The position numbers were made by a program, and so were the translations under genes. A stretch of DNA of 64,000 bases from Mytilinidion resinicola (lineage: Eukaryota; Ascomycota; Dothideomycetes; Mytilinidiales; Mytilinidiaceae): NCBI RefSeq assembly GCF_010093595.1, contig NW_022985438.1, positions 2,092,377 to 2,156,376 on the forward strand, in the 5' to 3' direction. A model generated the notes under the pieces. The model saw only the letters and a list, made by a program, of their open reading frames with translations, was not told the DNA's origin and ran no database searches. Numbering within the stretch: position 1 is the first letter of the stretch; the number at the start of each line of letters is the position of its first letter. This document shows positions 10,623 to 23,350 of this stretch, piece after piece.

Positions 10623-12911
10623 ATGGCACTACACCAGGACCACCATCGGCTGCACGGTGCGCAAGAGAACCGTGCCCTCCAGAACCTGCCAACGACAATG
10701 GCCTCTACCTCTTCCGACGAGGAGATTCTGGCCGAAGCCGACGAACCTCCCGACCTACAAAACACCCCTCGTCCCTTCGCGTCTAGAATCCCTACGAGTA
10801 CCTTTTCGAAAACGACACCTCCACCTAACCAGCGCAAGGAGTCACTCTTAACAAGTGCTTTGAACTCGGCACAATCACCTGTCGTGGAAGACGCTCCAGA
10901 AACCACCTTTTCGCGAGGATTGTCGTCCGCATCGACGTGGAGTGACCGGAGCGCTGCATCAACCGCAGAGCTCACAAGCGATGGAGGTTGCACTAGTCCA
11001 GGAACGAGGACAAGCACACCAAGTCCCCCACTTCCATCGGGCTCTTTCCACAGGATGGGCCCAGTCTTCAAACAGAAACCATTCGAACAACACGTCTCCA
11101 TCGTTCGCCACGATGAAGAACACATCGGGCCACTTCAGAAGCCTATATCCGCCTTGACTGAGAACCTCGTGGAAGCAAATCTAGGTCGCAAGCGCTGCAT
11201 CACCTTTGCGTGTGGGCGGAAAGACACCCCAAAGGTGCAACCGACGCCAGCTCCCGTGCAGGCAGCGCCAGAAGCTCCCAAGCGAGTCTGCACTATCAAA
11301 TTTGCATGCCCTTCTAAAGTTTTCACCCAAGCTCCCACGAACAGCCCGAAGCCTCGTACTCGGCATGTGAGTCCGGCCCCGATGCCCCGGAGACTCAAAG
11401 AATCCCCAAAAACAACGTCCCCGAAATCACACCGTGATTCTGACTCGACCGTCCGAAATGAATCACCTCGAAGTCTCCGCAAACCCCACTTAGCCTCAAG
11501 GCAGCGTAAGCTGAGCCTCAATTCAGACCTTGCAAAGTCTGAAGCTTTCCGTTTCCACGAATTTGCTAGTTCCGAAGACGAGGCAGATGAATGGACACAG
11601 GAGTCTACCTGCCATCGGACTCGTCTCACTGTCCACGACACTCTCAAAGTTGAAAACACTCTCCGACAGCTTGGCGAGGAGATTGAAGAGGAAGTGTTAG
11701 AGGACGAAGACGAGGAAGACATGCAGGACGACGAAGATGGAGATAACGATGATGACGATGAAGAGGAAGGAGCTAGCTACGATTCGGTTTCAGACGACGG
11801 ATTTCACTCAGATGATGAAAAGGGATACGGGTCGGGTGAAGAGAGCGATAATGGATCTGACTATCGTTGGTGGGCTCCTGGACAGTCGACTGCAGCAACT
11901 TCGATGGACCATATTGAGCACATCCGACCAGTCGGGCACAGGACTGTTTCAGAGTCTTCGATTGGGTCAATTGACAGCGCATCGAGCTCTGAGAAACAGA
12001 CTGCGGTTACCAAGCCATCAAAGCGCAGGAAATCTTCTCACCCTCTCGCCATCCGAGCACCGAGCCCAGAACTGCCCGATAGCACCGACTTTGTTTGCGG
12101 AACGCTCGACGAGGACCGGCCCTTGGAGGATGCCTATATGTCGTGTCTTGAACGGCGCCGCGCAGCAAAGCACAAAGCGTGCCCTCAAGATATCGATCCA
12201 ACCTTTCCGCAATCCGATCCTGAGATGGAAGAGGAAGATGAAAACGAAGAGCTGGAGGAGGCCGAAGATGAGAGCGACCAGCATCTCATGGTGCATGGCC
12301 AGATGGATGCAGAGGAAGAGAACGAGCTTCGCGGTCGTCGCAAAACTCAGCCTAAGAAGCGATCTCCGGCTCAATCACCAAAACGCCTCCGGTCACCACC
12401 GCCCATGAAACGATGCAGGTCCCCGCCTCCTCGTAAACTCTTTAATCACTCCCCTAAGCGTCTTCGCTCTCCTCCTGCGCCATTGCGCCTCCGGTCCCCT
12501 CCACCTACTCGCCGCACATCTCTCATCACGTCACCAAACCGCATGGCAGTCCGATTCACTGGACTCGCGGAACGACCTCCTATCACTGAATCCTCTTCTC
12601 TCCCACGGACCCCCGCCACAGCCAAACCCCCTCAGCTCTTTGACGATGACGAGGACAACACCAACGAGTTTCCTACTCGTGGTGCAATTGATATCAAGCT
12701 CGGCCTCGAGCGCAAGCGACTCCGACGGAGGGAAAAGCTGTATCAAAAGCTGCATCGCAAAACAATCAAAGAGAAAGAGAAGCGTCCAGCGCCTGGGCGC
12801 GGTGCCGAAAGAATGCGCGAGATGGGCATGGGTCTCGCAGCAAAGGGACGCAAGAACAGCTTCCCCGCCCGGCCACAGGCCGATGGCGACGTACACATGC
12901 TATCAGTGTAG
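10623..12911 (+). CDS. Large acidic Ser/Pro-rich protein, DUF2457-like
   Basis: One uninterrupted frame encodes 762 residues. A second in-frame ATG at 10698 (MASTSSDEEI) is an equally good start. From N to C: a Ser/Thr/Pro-rich region with GGCTSPGTRTSTPSPPL; two short related motifs, GRKRCITFACGRK and KRVCTIKFACPSK, about 40 residues apart; a basic segment; a strongly acidic run (EEIEEEVLEDEDEEDMQDDE) near residues 350-385; a second acidic run; RSPPP repeats near 590-625; and a basic C-terminal helix (LGLERKRLRRREKLYQKLHRK). This architecture and the paired CxxxFAC motifs resemble the fungus-specific DUF2457 family, whose role is unknown. The family call is from memory and tentative. Acidic and basic tracts suggest a nuclear protein. 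Confidence 0.8.
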   Translation: MALHQDHHRLHGAQENRALQNLPTTMASTSSDEEILAEADEPPDLQNTPRPFASRIPTSTFSKTTPPPNQRKESLLTSALNSAQSPVVEDAPETTFSRGLSSASTWSDRSAASTAELTSDGGCTSPGTRTSTPSPPLPSGSFHRMGPVFKQKPFEQHVSIVRHDEEHIGPLQKPISALTENLVEANLGRKRCITFACGRKDTPKVQPTPAPVQAAPEAPKRVCTIKFACPSKVFTQAPTNSPKPRTRHVSPAPMPRRLKESPKTTSPKSHRDSDSTVRNESPRSLRKPHLASRQRKLSLNSDLAKSEAFRFHEFASSEDEADEWTQESTCHRTRLTVHDTLKVENTLRQLGEEIEEEVLEDEDEEDMQDDEDGDNDDDDEEEGASYDSVSDDGFHSDDEKGYGSGEESDNGSDYRWWAPGQSTAATSMDHIEHIRPVGHRTVSESSIGSIDSASSSEKQTAVTKPSKRRKSSHPLAIRAPSPELPDSTDFVCGTLDEDRPLEDAYMSCLERRRAAKHKACPQDIDPTFPQSDPEMEEEDENEELEEAEDESDQHLMVHGQMDAEEENELRGRRKTQPKKRSPAQSPKRLRSPPPMKRCRSPPPRKLFNHSPKRLRSPPAPLRLRSPPPTRRTSLITSPNRMAVRFTGLAERPPITESSSLPRTPATAKPPQLFDDDEDNTNEFPTRGAIDIKLGLERKRLRRREKLYQKLHRKTIKEKEKRPAPGRGAERMREMGMGLAAKGRKNSFPARPQADGDVHMLSV

Positions 12912-14444
12912 AAAGACAGAGAGTTGGAAGAAAACAGCGCCGCTGACTGGGGAGCATGATGAAGTCGGCACCTTCTTACAAGTCCCTGGCTCCTTCATAG
13001 AAAGAGACCAGCAAGGGCTTGGTGGTCGCTGTTCTCGAGAGCTTTTCATTTGTTGCTTCAGTTGCTTCACGTACTTCTTTTCTACTGTATATCTTTTTTA
13101 TATATATTCACTGCTTTTTGAGCACCCCTTTTACGCCAAACTATGGCCTTTAGTAGGATTTCCTTTGTTCTAGCGATTATTATTTTAGCGTCAGGCCGTG
13201 CTATGGGTCTTTCATCATTGCATTTGCATCTGCATTCCCTCGCTTGTCAGAGGTCGAGGCTGGACGGTGGGACGGTTGGGTGTTTTGCTTTCGTATCTCT
13301 CCATGCGAGGTGAGAAATAAGAATGGCGGGAATCTATCATGATCTATCCTAATATACATACTAAGGCTTTTGACATCTTGTCTTGACTGCTGAACGACTG
13401 TTAGGGTGCCACAAACGGTGCTATGGTGATGACAAAACAGTCGTCTAATGTTTTAGAATCGAGAGCACCTGCATCTTCACTATTATATTGAGGCTAAAGT
13501 CAGATCGCCTCGAATGGGCTCTTGATCTACATGGCGAGGTTTTTGACATGTAAATTTCTTAGAGGACTGCTGGCCATGGCAGGAGCAAAACAGCTGTCTG
13601 ATATGTTCAGATTGAATTCTCCTAAAACAAAGAAAAAAAAACCACAAGACAAGCTCACAAAGCCTCCGCACAAACTAACCACCAACAGGGCCTCCTCGCA
13701 AATCACTCGCCATTAAATCCCTCTGCCTCCTCCCCGTCGCCCACATCGGCCCGAAAGCCACGCTAGCAGCATTTCCTGCCACTTCCCCCCACCCTTCCTC
13801 GCCTTCCTCCTCAATCGCCGACCCGCAGCTCGATGCCTTCCTTCGTCGTCTGCCTCACGCGAAAAGCCGAGACCGAGGGACTGGGCGCGCGCGAGTTCGC
13901 CCACTTGCGAATTTCCTCGCTAACACGCCCCCATATCCGCGCGTATGCTATCTGGTATTTTCCGAGCCCCAATACCATCGCGGCTCGCGGGCGGCAAGGC
14001 CACCCGCATTCGGGCACTCTTGAGAGGCATAGGTCCTGCGAGCTCGCGCCGCACGAGCTACTAGAGGCGCAGAGAGGAGGCAGGGAGCCGTCGCGCGATG
14101 ATGCGGTGCGGGCGATTCTGAGGTGGATTGATCCGGGGGGAGGGGGGTGGTGTGGAGAAGACTGGATCGGGATTATGGCAGGGGCCCAACGTTGAGGAGT
14201 TTTGCAGAGGGGTGTATGAAATCCGTGATAAAAGTCTTACTTGTAAGGAAAGTGCATATCTCTTAGAATTAGTCGACACAAAACCTAGAAAATCTCAATC
14301 TCAAGACGCCAGCGGACCAGCTACAAGTCGTCAATATTAACATCAAGGAGCTGAATTGAGAGCGCTCAAACTAATTACATGCCACATGCTCATCCCCCAT
14401 CCAGCTCCTATGAACCCAAAACACCCACGTCCAAATCCCACAAT
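12912..14444. other. Intergenic between convergent genes
   Basis: The 3' ends of the DUF2457-like gene and of the Lon gene face each other across 1.5 kb. I see AT-rich sequence near 13080-13130 suited to 3' processing and an A-run at about 13627-13640, but no gene. The open frame running antisense over the start of this stretch is a shadow of the coding composition. Confidence 0.45.
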
Positions 14445-17328
14445 TTACAATCTACTCTCAAACCCACCCGCTCCCCACCTCCTCTCCCCCGGCCAGCTCG
14501 ACTCGGGCCACACAAACTTCAACGCCTCCCAGATATGACTGACATGGTCGATCCTCAAGCCCTCCAGCACTTCGGTCGGCAAGTCCCTGACATCTTTCCT
14601 ATTCCCCTCCGGCAGCAACACCCTCTCTACACCCGCCCGCAACGCCCCAATCAGCTTCTCCTTGATGCCCCCAACCGGAAGCACACGCCCTCTCAAGCTC
14701 ACCTCGCCAGTCATCGCCAAGCTCGGCGGCACCGCCTTCCCCGAGAACAGCGAAATCAACGCCACCGTATGCGCGAGCCCTGCACTCGGCCCGTCCTTCG
14801 GGATAGCGCCAGACGGGCAATGCACGTGGATGCTGCGGTTCTTCATGATATCCTCTTCAGGTGCGTGCGTCAACGCGAGCTCAAACGCGTGCGCTTTCAC
14901 CCACGTCAGTGCGACCTCGACACTCTCCTTGAGCACATCGCCGAGCTTGCCGGTCAGCTGTACGCGCCCGGTGCCCGGCATGTCGGCGACCTCGATGAAG
15001 AGGATGCTGCCCTGGCCACCGGTGGAGTAGGCGACGAGACCGGTGACGACGCCGGGACGGGCATGCTGCTCGGCGAGTTCTTCGGCGAAGCGCTCGATGC
15101 CGAGGATGGTGTCAAGGTCGTCGAGGGAGACGGTGGGGTTGTAGGTCGGGAGGGAGTTTGCGTCTTTGGCGTTGGCGTACTCGACGGCTTTGGAGCGGCA
15201 GACGGAGCCGATTTCTCGCTCAAGGTTGCGTACACCGGATTCGCGGGTGTAGGCGGCGATGATCTTGTCTAGAACCTCGGGTGTGAGTTGGACGAGGTCG
15301 GAGGCGAGGCCGTTAGTGGTGATTTGTTTGGGGAGAAGGTGACGGGTGGCAATGTGTCGTTTTTCGAGGGTGGTGTAGCCGGAGAGTTGAATAGTTTCCA
15401 TACGGTCAAGGAGGGGGGGAGGAATGGTGTCGAGAGAGTTGGCTGTAGCGATGAAAAGAACCTTGCTGAGGTCGATGGGGATGTTGACGTAGTGATCTGT
15501 GAAGGTGTGGTTCTGCTCTGGATCCAAGACCTCCAACATGGCTGCACTTGGGTCGCCATGGAAGTTGCTTTGACCCAGCTTGTCAATCTCATCCAGAAGA
15601 ATTACCGGATTAGCGACGCCGACTTTCTTGAGACCGCTGACAAGAAGACCGGGCATGGCAGCCACATAAGTCCTTCGGTGTCCTCGAATCTCTGCTTCAT
15701 CTCGAACACCACCGAGGGAGATGCGATGGAACTTTCGACCTAAAGCCGTTGCAACAGACTTTGCAAGACTTGTCTTCCCGGTTCCTGGTGGACCAACAAG
15801 CAGGAGAATAGGTGATTTGTCGACCATACGCTTCCTCTCGATGAGCCTCAACTCGGCATCACTAACCACTTTGGGCTCTTTCTTCTCCACCTCTTCCTTC
15901 TCTTCCTCCTTCGCGTCAGGTGTTACGTTAGCAGTATCGCTCAGCTGCTTGATTTGGACATCTATGTCCGCATTCGCAGCCTGCTTCAGCTTAAGCACGG
16001 CTAGGTACTCCAATAGCCTCTTTTTAATCTTGTCGAGACCGTAATGATCATCGTCGAGTTGCTTCTTCGCCTTGGACAATGTCGCCGCGTCCAAGTTATC
16101 TTCAGTCATCTTCGTCCACGGGATTTCCGCAAGATTCTCAAGGTAGTTCCGGCAGACCTGGTACTCGGCCTGTGCTGGGTTCATCTTCTGCAGACGTTGC
16201 AACTCCCGTTGTGCAACCTTGTCTGCCTCGGGACTCAATCCGGCATCATCCAAACGCTTCTTGAGTTCGTCTAGCTCATTCGCCTCTTCCTCTCCGCCAC
16301 CTTGCCTACCACCTGGAAACCCGGGGAACCCAGGCGGCATGTTTCCGGGAGCGCCGCCTCCTGACCTTCTCCGGATTGCCTCTTGTTGTAGTCTTCTCAA
16401 GGCGTCCATATCAAACATCCCGCTGCTTGGGGTCGCAGTCGATGTGACTGTGATTCGCGTGCTTCCCTGAATCCCTCGAATTTGCTTCTGTAAGACCTCG
16501 ATAACGCGCTCGAGCCGTTCCTTGACGTCAAACGAGGCCAGTATCCGCAACCTCTCTTCATGTGTGCAGTCGACCACATTGGCCATGAAATCTGCTAGGG
16601 ATCCTGCTTCGTCGATAGTCTTGCGTGCAATGTACAGCTCCAGTCGGCGTGCTGCTATTGGGGAGAGCGAGATAGAGGGGGCGCGAGGAAGGATAGAGGA
16701 GAGTCGGACGAGGGCAAGGAGCTCTCGGGAGAGCTGCTTGAGATGCTGGAACAGCTCCGCAACTTCGGCATTGGAGATATTTACTGTTTTCAAGTCAGCA
16801 CCGTTTCCATATATACCACGCCATCTTTACACATAGACAACAAGGAAATGGACCCAACTTACCTATATCCTCAACATCGACGACAACTCCTTCGAAGAAC
16901 GGCCTCTCTTGTAACACCTCCTTCACCCTAAACCTCTCCAACCCCTCGACCACTAAACTCAGCTCCCCCTGCCTCCGCCCCTGCACACCAGACACCTTTC
17001 CCACGCATCCGACTCCAAACACATCCTTCGCTGTCGCCAGCACAGGGTCCTGCTCGATGTTGCTCTTCCCGCTCTTCCCCTTCCCCTCAATCAGCAGATT
17101 GCCGTCCTTGGACACCAGGCTCGAGCCCAGCGGCACACAGCCCACCAGTATCTGTGCATCTTTGGCGGCCGTCTCGGCTCGGGCATATATCTTCGCAAGG
17201 ATGGCTGCCACGTCGCCGCGGTTCGCGATCGGGATGCGCAGGGTCGTGCCGGGGAGGAGGACAGAGCCGGCTGCAAGGGGGATGAGGGGGAGGACGCGCG
17301 CGTCGGTATGGGAGGGCGCTTTGCCCAT
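14445..17328 (-). CDS. Lon protease, peroxisomal (PTS1 SRL)
   Basis: Two exons, 17328-16863 and 16783-14445, join in phase 1 (GTAAGT donor, TGCTGAC branch, ACAG acceptor) to give 934 residues, the usual size of fungal peroxisomal Lon. Order: an N-terminal LON substrate-binding domain ([21 protein letters not shown] onward), an insert rich in Gly and Pro near 290-320, the AAA+ module with Walker [10 protein letters not shown] near residue 485 and Walker [11 protein letters not shown], and the protease domain with catalytic Ser in PKDGPSAG near 821 and Lys in [10 protein letters not shown] near 863. The protein ends in SRL, a type 1 peroxisomal targeting signal, and has no mitochondrial presequence. 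It should degrade damaged matrix enzymes in peroxisomes. ATG 17328 (MGKAPSHTD) is preferred to the low-complexity upstream frame. Confidence 0.95.
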
Positions 17329-18192
17329 TTTTGTGACGAGTTTGTGATGGTGCGGTGGAGTGTGAGTGGTGCACGCGGATAAGGGTTCGCGGGCGTGAGG
17401 TGAGGGTTGATGGGTGGCAACAGAGGTGGGTGTTTTTTGGGGTCCGTTCAGTAAGGAGGCTGGCGATGGAGATAGGTACGTGGCGCGCTGCGTACAGAGA
17501 AAGCACGAGCTGAAGCACGATGGGACGAGGGGGGGTGGGTTGGATATGGGGAAGCGGAGAGTCGCGATTCTAGAAGATGCACTCGTCGTCATATGGGCGC
17601 CGAGGTTAAGGGACCACGCCGGCTCGTGATTGGTGCCATGGAGAGTAAGCACCGTCTCGAACGAACTCGTAGCTTCTCGAAAGCATGCATATAAAGATCA
17701 CGCATTGTTTGGTATGTAGGTACTCATGAGAGAGTATCTTCGTGCCTTGGGCAGATAAAGTGCTATTGGGCTTCCCTTATAATATCCACGCACCCCAATC
17801 CAAATGCCACCGTATGCTGCAAACCAAATTATGCTACCAAACCTCCCGGAAATGCAAGCGCAGTACTTTTACCCATATAGCGATGGTGGTCTTGACTTAT
17901 CCTGAGAACTGGTGTAAACGGTGCCAAGAAGGAAAAACAGGACGTATGCGTGCTTTGACAAAGATTGGCAATCGAAGCAACTCTTGTTTTCCTTGATCTA
18001 AATAGGCCCGGAAACCAACATTGCTCTTAGATGGAAAGGTTGACTTCGGAAGGTACGAAAGGTAATGGAATGGAGGTGTGAGAAGTCGTCCGATGGTGAT
18101 GAGAAGTCGGAGACGTCCCCAGATCGTCCTCGTCGAATACAAAACAAGTACAATCTAAGAATGTCAACCCATGTTAGTAGGACTTCAACGTA
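17329..18192. other. Intergenic; promoter of the Lon gene
   Basis: The Lon start lies at the left edge and the 3' end of CHO2 at the right. No gene is recognised. Short frames on both strands have no family similarity. Confidence 0.4.
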
Positions 18193-21100
18193 TCAGAACC
18201 CATGACCTGTGGGCGTGCCTCTCCCTTTCGATGGTGACATGCTATACGGTTGCAAGACCTTCTTCGCGTTGCATATTCTCCACGCGAGGTTCTTGACATT
18301 CCCGTCAGCCTGCACCACCTCAGCCGCGAGCTCGATGCCGAACCTAATGCACGTTAATAACACCATTTGCGTCTAGCAGGAGGGGACAACTCACATTTGG
18401 TGTACAGCAAACACGACTCTTTTCGCATACTTCCCGTCCCTCTCAACGAGGCTTCCGAAAGACTCATCGACATTGCTAGGTGCAATCTCTGGGTCCCGGT
18501 CAAAACAGTTCTGAACAACCGGAAGCAGCGTAGTTTCCACAGCTGGTCTTATGAGCCCATTGGCATCGACCTCTGCATCTTCCTCATCAAATCTCGGGAT
18601 CCGTATCTCGAACGGGAGGGAGATGGCCATGACATTGTGTTTCCCATCGTGATGGTATCTAAATTCAAAGACGCCCGTTGTCCACCAGATCTTGTCACCG
18701 GAAAACACCATCTCGCCGGAAAAGTAGTCTGAGATATCGCCATCTGGCCTTTCACCTCCAACAATCAGCTTGTCACTGACCAGAATGCCTTCCGCAGGTC
18801 TAGCTGAATCGTAGACATTAGGGTTCGTTGCCACCCAACGGCCGTTGGACGCAACCCGCGTTACATCTCTCGATGCATTGTCGGCCACCATGTACAGCCC
18901 AACCCAGTCCTTCTTGCTATGATTGAGCGGCGCTGTCCAGCGGACTTTGATGGGAGCGCCATATTCATACGTGAGAGTGCGAAACTCGCTGGTCCGTAAA
19001 GCAGGTGCTCGTGCCATTTCACTCTCACGGCCGCTGCTCTTGTCTTTCTCAACCATGCCCGACACGGGTGTGCCCTCAATTTTGATCGAGTAGTCTTTCG
19101 GGTCAAAACCGGCAAGGTCTTCCGCCAAACGAGTGATGCTAATACGGGCAGGGTATGACCTAAAGAGCGCAGTTGAATCCTTGACGAAAGTGCCAACACC
19201 AGCAGCCAGTTTCGGCCTTGCCGAATCAAGAAGCTCTTCAACAAATTCGACCGCTTCCCCGAGCACTCGATCAACTCCTCCACGCCATTGGCGAATCGGG
19301 GAGGGTAATGATCGGTCAATACTCTTGGAAAGGCCGGATTTCTGCCGAAGGGATTGACCATAGAGTTTCTGCATATGAGGGCGCTCGACAAGCTGAATAA
19401 AAGCAAGCGTAAGACTGTGACTTAGCAGCGCAAGGAAGAAGACCGTCTTGCTCCATGTGATGATGGCGATGCCCCACACACCAGCCAATCCCAGGATGCG
19501 CTCTGGGTTGTTTAAAAATCGATAAATGCCACTATAAGTGAGCTTGCTTGGCGATTGATCGAAGAAGAAGTCACCGAAGAACCAGCCAAACTCCCCAAGA
19601 GACTCGTAGATGCTGATGATGGTCCACAGCTGCAAGGCAGCCATAGCGGCGCCAATTATGTGCCGAAGGAGAGCCATGCCGTACTCCCAATTCGGGGGCA
19701 AAGCGTACATCTTCCAAGCAGCACAGAGGAAGCTTGTGTGACACAGGGTCATGCTAAGATGGTACAAACTTTTCCACTGCCGCCAGGCTTCGGCGGAGCT
19801 ATCCCCGTATTTTATGAAATGCCGAGTCCAACTTTTCTTGTTCGATTGACGGTCCAGGATATAACCAATACCGACGGAGTACCAGAGTCGCCAGATGACA
19901 GCATTAGCAACGAAGAAGGTCTGATAGAGGCGGGTCGATGGTGTCATGACGGCGAAACTGAAGAGATATAACTGAAAAAGGACAACGACAATGTCAATCA
20001 GCCGATGAAAGTCTACGTTTTGTATTCCAATGATCTTGTGAATCTGCGAGGGTTGAGTGACAGACTCGATAGAGGGGTAGCTGTCCGCAAAGCCCTGGTT
20101 GGACTGTGATGAGCTTGGACGTTCCTCGTGCGTTTGGGCATCTACCGCGTGGCGCTTCCTGGGCGGTGGCGTATTATAAGTCTTCTCGATATGTGGGTTC
20201 TCAACAAAGGTCAAGAAAGCAAATTGAGCTGCATGGGCGAGGATGGAAATGAACAGGACTTTGTAACTGGCTGCCATCAACGAGATACCGTAGTATCCGG
20301 CATAGCCAACAGAGTACATTGGATGGGGCGCCATCTCGAAGACGCCGTCAAAGGTGAGATCCTGATCGACGAGATAGAAGAAGTCTCCCCAGTACCAAGC
20401 ATAGTCCTTGACCACCCGATGTGCATCAAGCTTGACCCACAGATTGAAGAGAAAGAGTATTATGCCGGCCGTCCAACGAGCGATGGCCATTGCCACGCCC
20501 TCCTCCGCAGGTCTAGTAGCACATGCCAGAGCGAACAGGCAGTAAGAAACGAAGTCGCACATAAGGATCAAGTCTACGAAGCGTCTAAATACCAACCATG
20601 TATTGTACTCGATTGGAGCTTCGTCAAAGTTGTAGTCCTTGGGGATTTTGGTTTCCATCTCGCTCTTTAGAAGCGCATACAGCTTCGGATGCGGATTTTT
20701 GCCGGTAGAGGGGTGCTCAAAGATTTTTGACTTCCGAGCCCATGTGACTAGCCTGCGGTCATTCGACTGTATCTGAAGCAGGTATCCAATTCCAGCATTG
20801 TACGACGCTCGCCAGAACATGAAAATAACGGCGAATGCGGGAATCCGGAGCTTGGACGGCAGCCAGTAGAGGGTTAAGACCATGGTCGCGAGAATGAGGA
20901 GGACTGCAATATCGGATTTGTTCTTTGATTGCCTGGGCGAGAGGAGCTGCGAGACCATGTCATGGGTCTGTGGAACAGTGAATACTACATTAGCAGCCAC
21001 CAAGTCAGCGAATCGCATACAGCCGGGGTAGACGGTGAGGGAGGATCTTCCGCGAACAGCGCTGATAATGACTGAAGCAAGTTCTCGGCGAGGAGAACAC

Positions 21101-21494
21101 AGCGCTGGGTCAAGGCCCGTCAGTCTGGTCACGGCATCGTCCCGTTCCGCTGGAGCTAGCGACACGGCGCAGCGCGCTGCATAAGTGCACAGCCATCACG
21201 GTATTCGAGATTTGCCGTCTGAAAACATGCGGAGATGCGAGCTTTGCCTGGTCGCTTTGGGCAGTGCTGGGATTGGAGAGACGCTCGAGACTCACCTACG
21301 CCGTCGGGGGTCCTGCCGTATGTCCTCTTGCCCTTGTGATAGTCCCCTTCGGTATCGTCAGCGGCATTGAGCTCGAGCATCTTCGCTCTCGCGTCCTGGG
21401 ACGAGTCTCGTGGGTGCGTCGTCGGAGGGGCCTGCGAGGCGCGTTCTCTGAGCTCGTTGCCCGCGACGGCCGGTCTGCTCTCGAAGTCTGCCAT
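18193..21494 (-). CDS. CHO2: Phosphatidylethanolamine N-methyltransferase Cho2
   Basis: Three exons, 21494-21296, 20984-18395 and 18343-18193, join in phases 1 and 2 and encode about 979 residues. The first intron, 311 bases, is long for this genome. The start [10 protein letters not shown] leads into a soluble N-terminus ending [29 protein letters not shown], a motif typical of fungal Cho2. Two homologous multi-helix methyltransferase halves follow, with repeated motifs such as [16 protein letters not shown] and [17 protein letters not shown] soluble C-terminal part includes [22 protein letters not shown] and ends TPTGHGF. The enzyme adds the first methyl group to phosphatidylethanolamine in the ER membrane on the route to phosphatidylcholine, with S-adenosylmethionine as donor. 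The last exon was found by extending past the apparent stop through a GTGAGT donor, and it restores the family's usual C-terminus. Confidence 0.94.
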
Positions 21495-22256
21495 GACAAG
21501 ACCGTCCGAGTTCAATTGAGGTGTTCTCGAGGGGAGCAGGGCAACCGCGGAGTGCTGAAAAGCGAGGGTGGGGTGGGTGTGCTGCCAGCGAAGGGCGTCG
21601 GGGTCGCACAGCTTTGAGCGAGCAACGTGGGCGGTATGAGCGGTTCGGGCGGAAAGCTCAGGCGGGCCGCGTGATCCACTTTCTTCTGGGTCGAATGTAC
21701 AATGAGGGAGAGCCGCTGGGGTGCGATGCAGCCATGGAGCGCTTTTCTTGTGCAGGGGAGGCGCAGAGTGTGGTGTTGAGAGAGAAGCGAAACTGTCGAG
21801 CCCCACAGCAAGCCCTGCTGGGGAGGGGCCAACCCTCTCTTTGACCTCGCCGGCCAATCGACGGTCCCATACCGTGCCCAGAGGTCCGCCATACGTCGGC
21901 ATGTTCACAGGCAATAATGACGCCATGTTGGTGCCATGCAGCTAATAAATCACTCAGTCGCAGCCCGTCGCGTTTGGCTTTTACTGTTACATAACGACGG
22001 GGACAGCATTGGGATCTACTGCGGCGTACTACCTGTAACCACCCGTGTCGCAACGCCAGAACCAAGACTTCGAAAGCTGAGTACGAGAACCCGTAAAGAC
22101 CGTTTCCGACTCGAGGAGATCGACAAGGACAGAACGAAGGTTTCAATACTATGACAATACATAACAAGGTATTGTCTGCAACTCACGCTTCCCCGCCGCT
22201 AAACACAACACCGTGCATCATGTACAAGCCGGGGCGGGTAGGATATAGCCAGCACG
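21495..22256. promoter_or_regulatory. CHO2 upstream region
   Basis: This holds the CHO2 5' flank and the 3' end of the next gene. The CHO2 frame stays open further upstream, to about 21926, but that part is rich in Pro, Ser and His and lacks the family's pattern, so it is treated as leader. No specific binding site could be assigned. Confidence 0.4.
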
Positions 22257-23350
22257 TCAGAATGCCGTCGAACGAAGCCGCGTCTTCCGTCTGATCGCCA
22301 TAATCGTGTCCTCTTCATCTGTACTCTCCGAACTCGGTCCAGGGCTCCAGCTGGCATACTTGACCTCCTTATCGAACCTGGGCTGAGACAGGCATCTGAA
22401 AAGGTGGCCCACAGCAGCATCCGAGAATCGTCGCTTTGGCAGCGACCGCAGCTGCCGGACACGGTTGGACGAGAGCAGCCCGGCCAGCGTGAGCTTGTCT
22501 TTGACGGGGGATGTGCCATGCTTTTCCTCGTCTGGCTGGAACGTCGTCGCCAATGGGCTCAAAAGAGACGGTTGGGACTGTCTGAATGCCTGTCGTCGAG
22601 CACTAGGTACGGGAAACTGCACCAGCGTGTGGGCCGAGGGTTGGAGGGTTTCGAGCACCGCTTCTTCGTAGGTGAGATGTGGTGCAACCTCGACATCCTG
22701 AGCTGTCATGTATTGAGACTGTTTCTGGAAGGGAGAACATTGGTCCCCGAACCCATTCCATAAGTCAACCCCTGGGGTGTCTGGAGTAGCGTTCGTGTAC
22801 CATGAGAGAGGTGTGAAATTCGGCTCGCTCAATGCAGGATAATTGCATGCTTCCAGAGTCTGCAAAGCCTGAAGATTGTTGTTGCAAACTTTAAGGCAAT
22901 CCAATATCACCCTTTCTTCATTCTCACATGTCTTAATCGTCTTGCCCGTCCGCCATCGTGTCTGCATAATCCTCTTTTTCTTAGTCCGCGGAGAAGGTCC
23001 AGTGGCCAGAATCCGGTCTGTGCGTGTCTGCTTCTCTCGGAGAGTGTGGAGCGTCGTGGCCGTCTTTGACAAAAGGTCTTCGAGATAGGTCTTCTGATTT
23101 TGGAGTCTTGCCGTGTCAGGCGTCCACACAAGTTGCATGTTGATCGCTGACATCCAGCCGTTGATGAAGTCGGGATGTGTTTCTTGGAAATGGAACATCG
23201 CCTAGGACCGGTATCTGGTGAGAGACGTTACGGGTAGAGAGTGTACGCCATGCAGTACATACCTTCCTGATCTATATCCCCTAAGAGCAGGGTTTGATCA
23301 AAGGATACCTTGGCTTACCTCTTAAAAATCTGGAGCAAGGGGCCGCTCAT
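22257..23350 (-). CDS. Unknown protein with N-terminal coiled coil
   Basis: The main exon runs from 23198 or just upstream to 22257 and encodes 313 residues from MFHFQETHPDFINGW. The first 130 residues are helix-forming and charged (LQNQKTYLEDLLSKTATTLHTLREKQTRTDRI), which suits a short coiled coil. A basic segment (RTKKKRIMQTRWRTGK) follows, then a Ser/Pro-rich half and a basic tail. An upstream ATG at 23350 opens MSGPLLQIFKR and is followed by GTAAGC and GTATGT donors and two acceptors. A GAAG micro-exon between them would restore the frame and give IFKRKAMFHFQ, but this is speculative. I recognise no family. Codon use looks normal and the frame is intact, so it is probably a real lineage-specific gene. 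Confidence 0.6.

Noticed and set aside
14379..15272. 297-codon open frame on the + strand
   Set aside because: It lies antisense to the protease domain of Lon, and its composition mirrors that gene's third positions.
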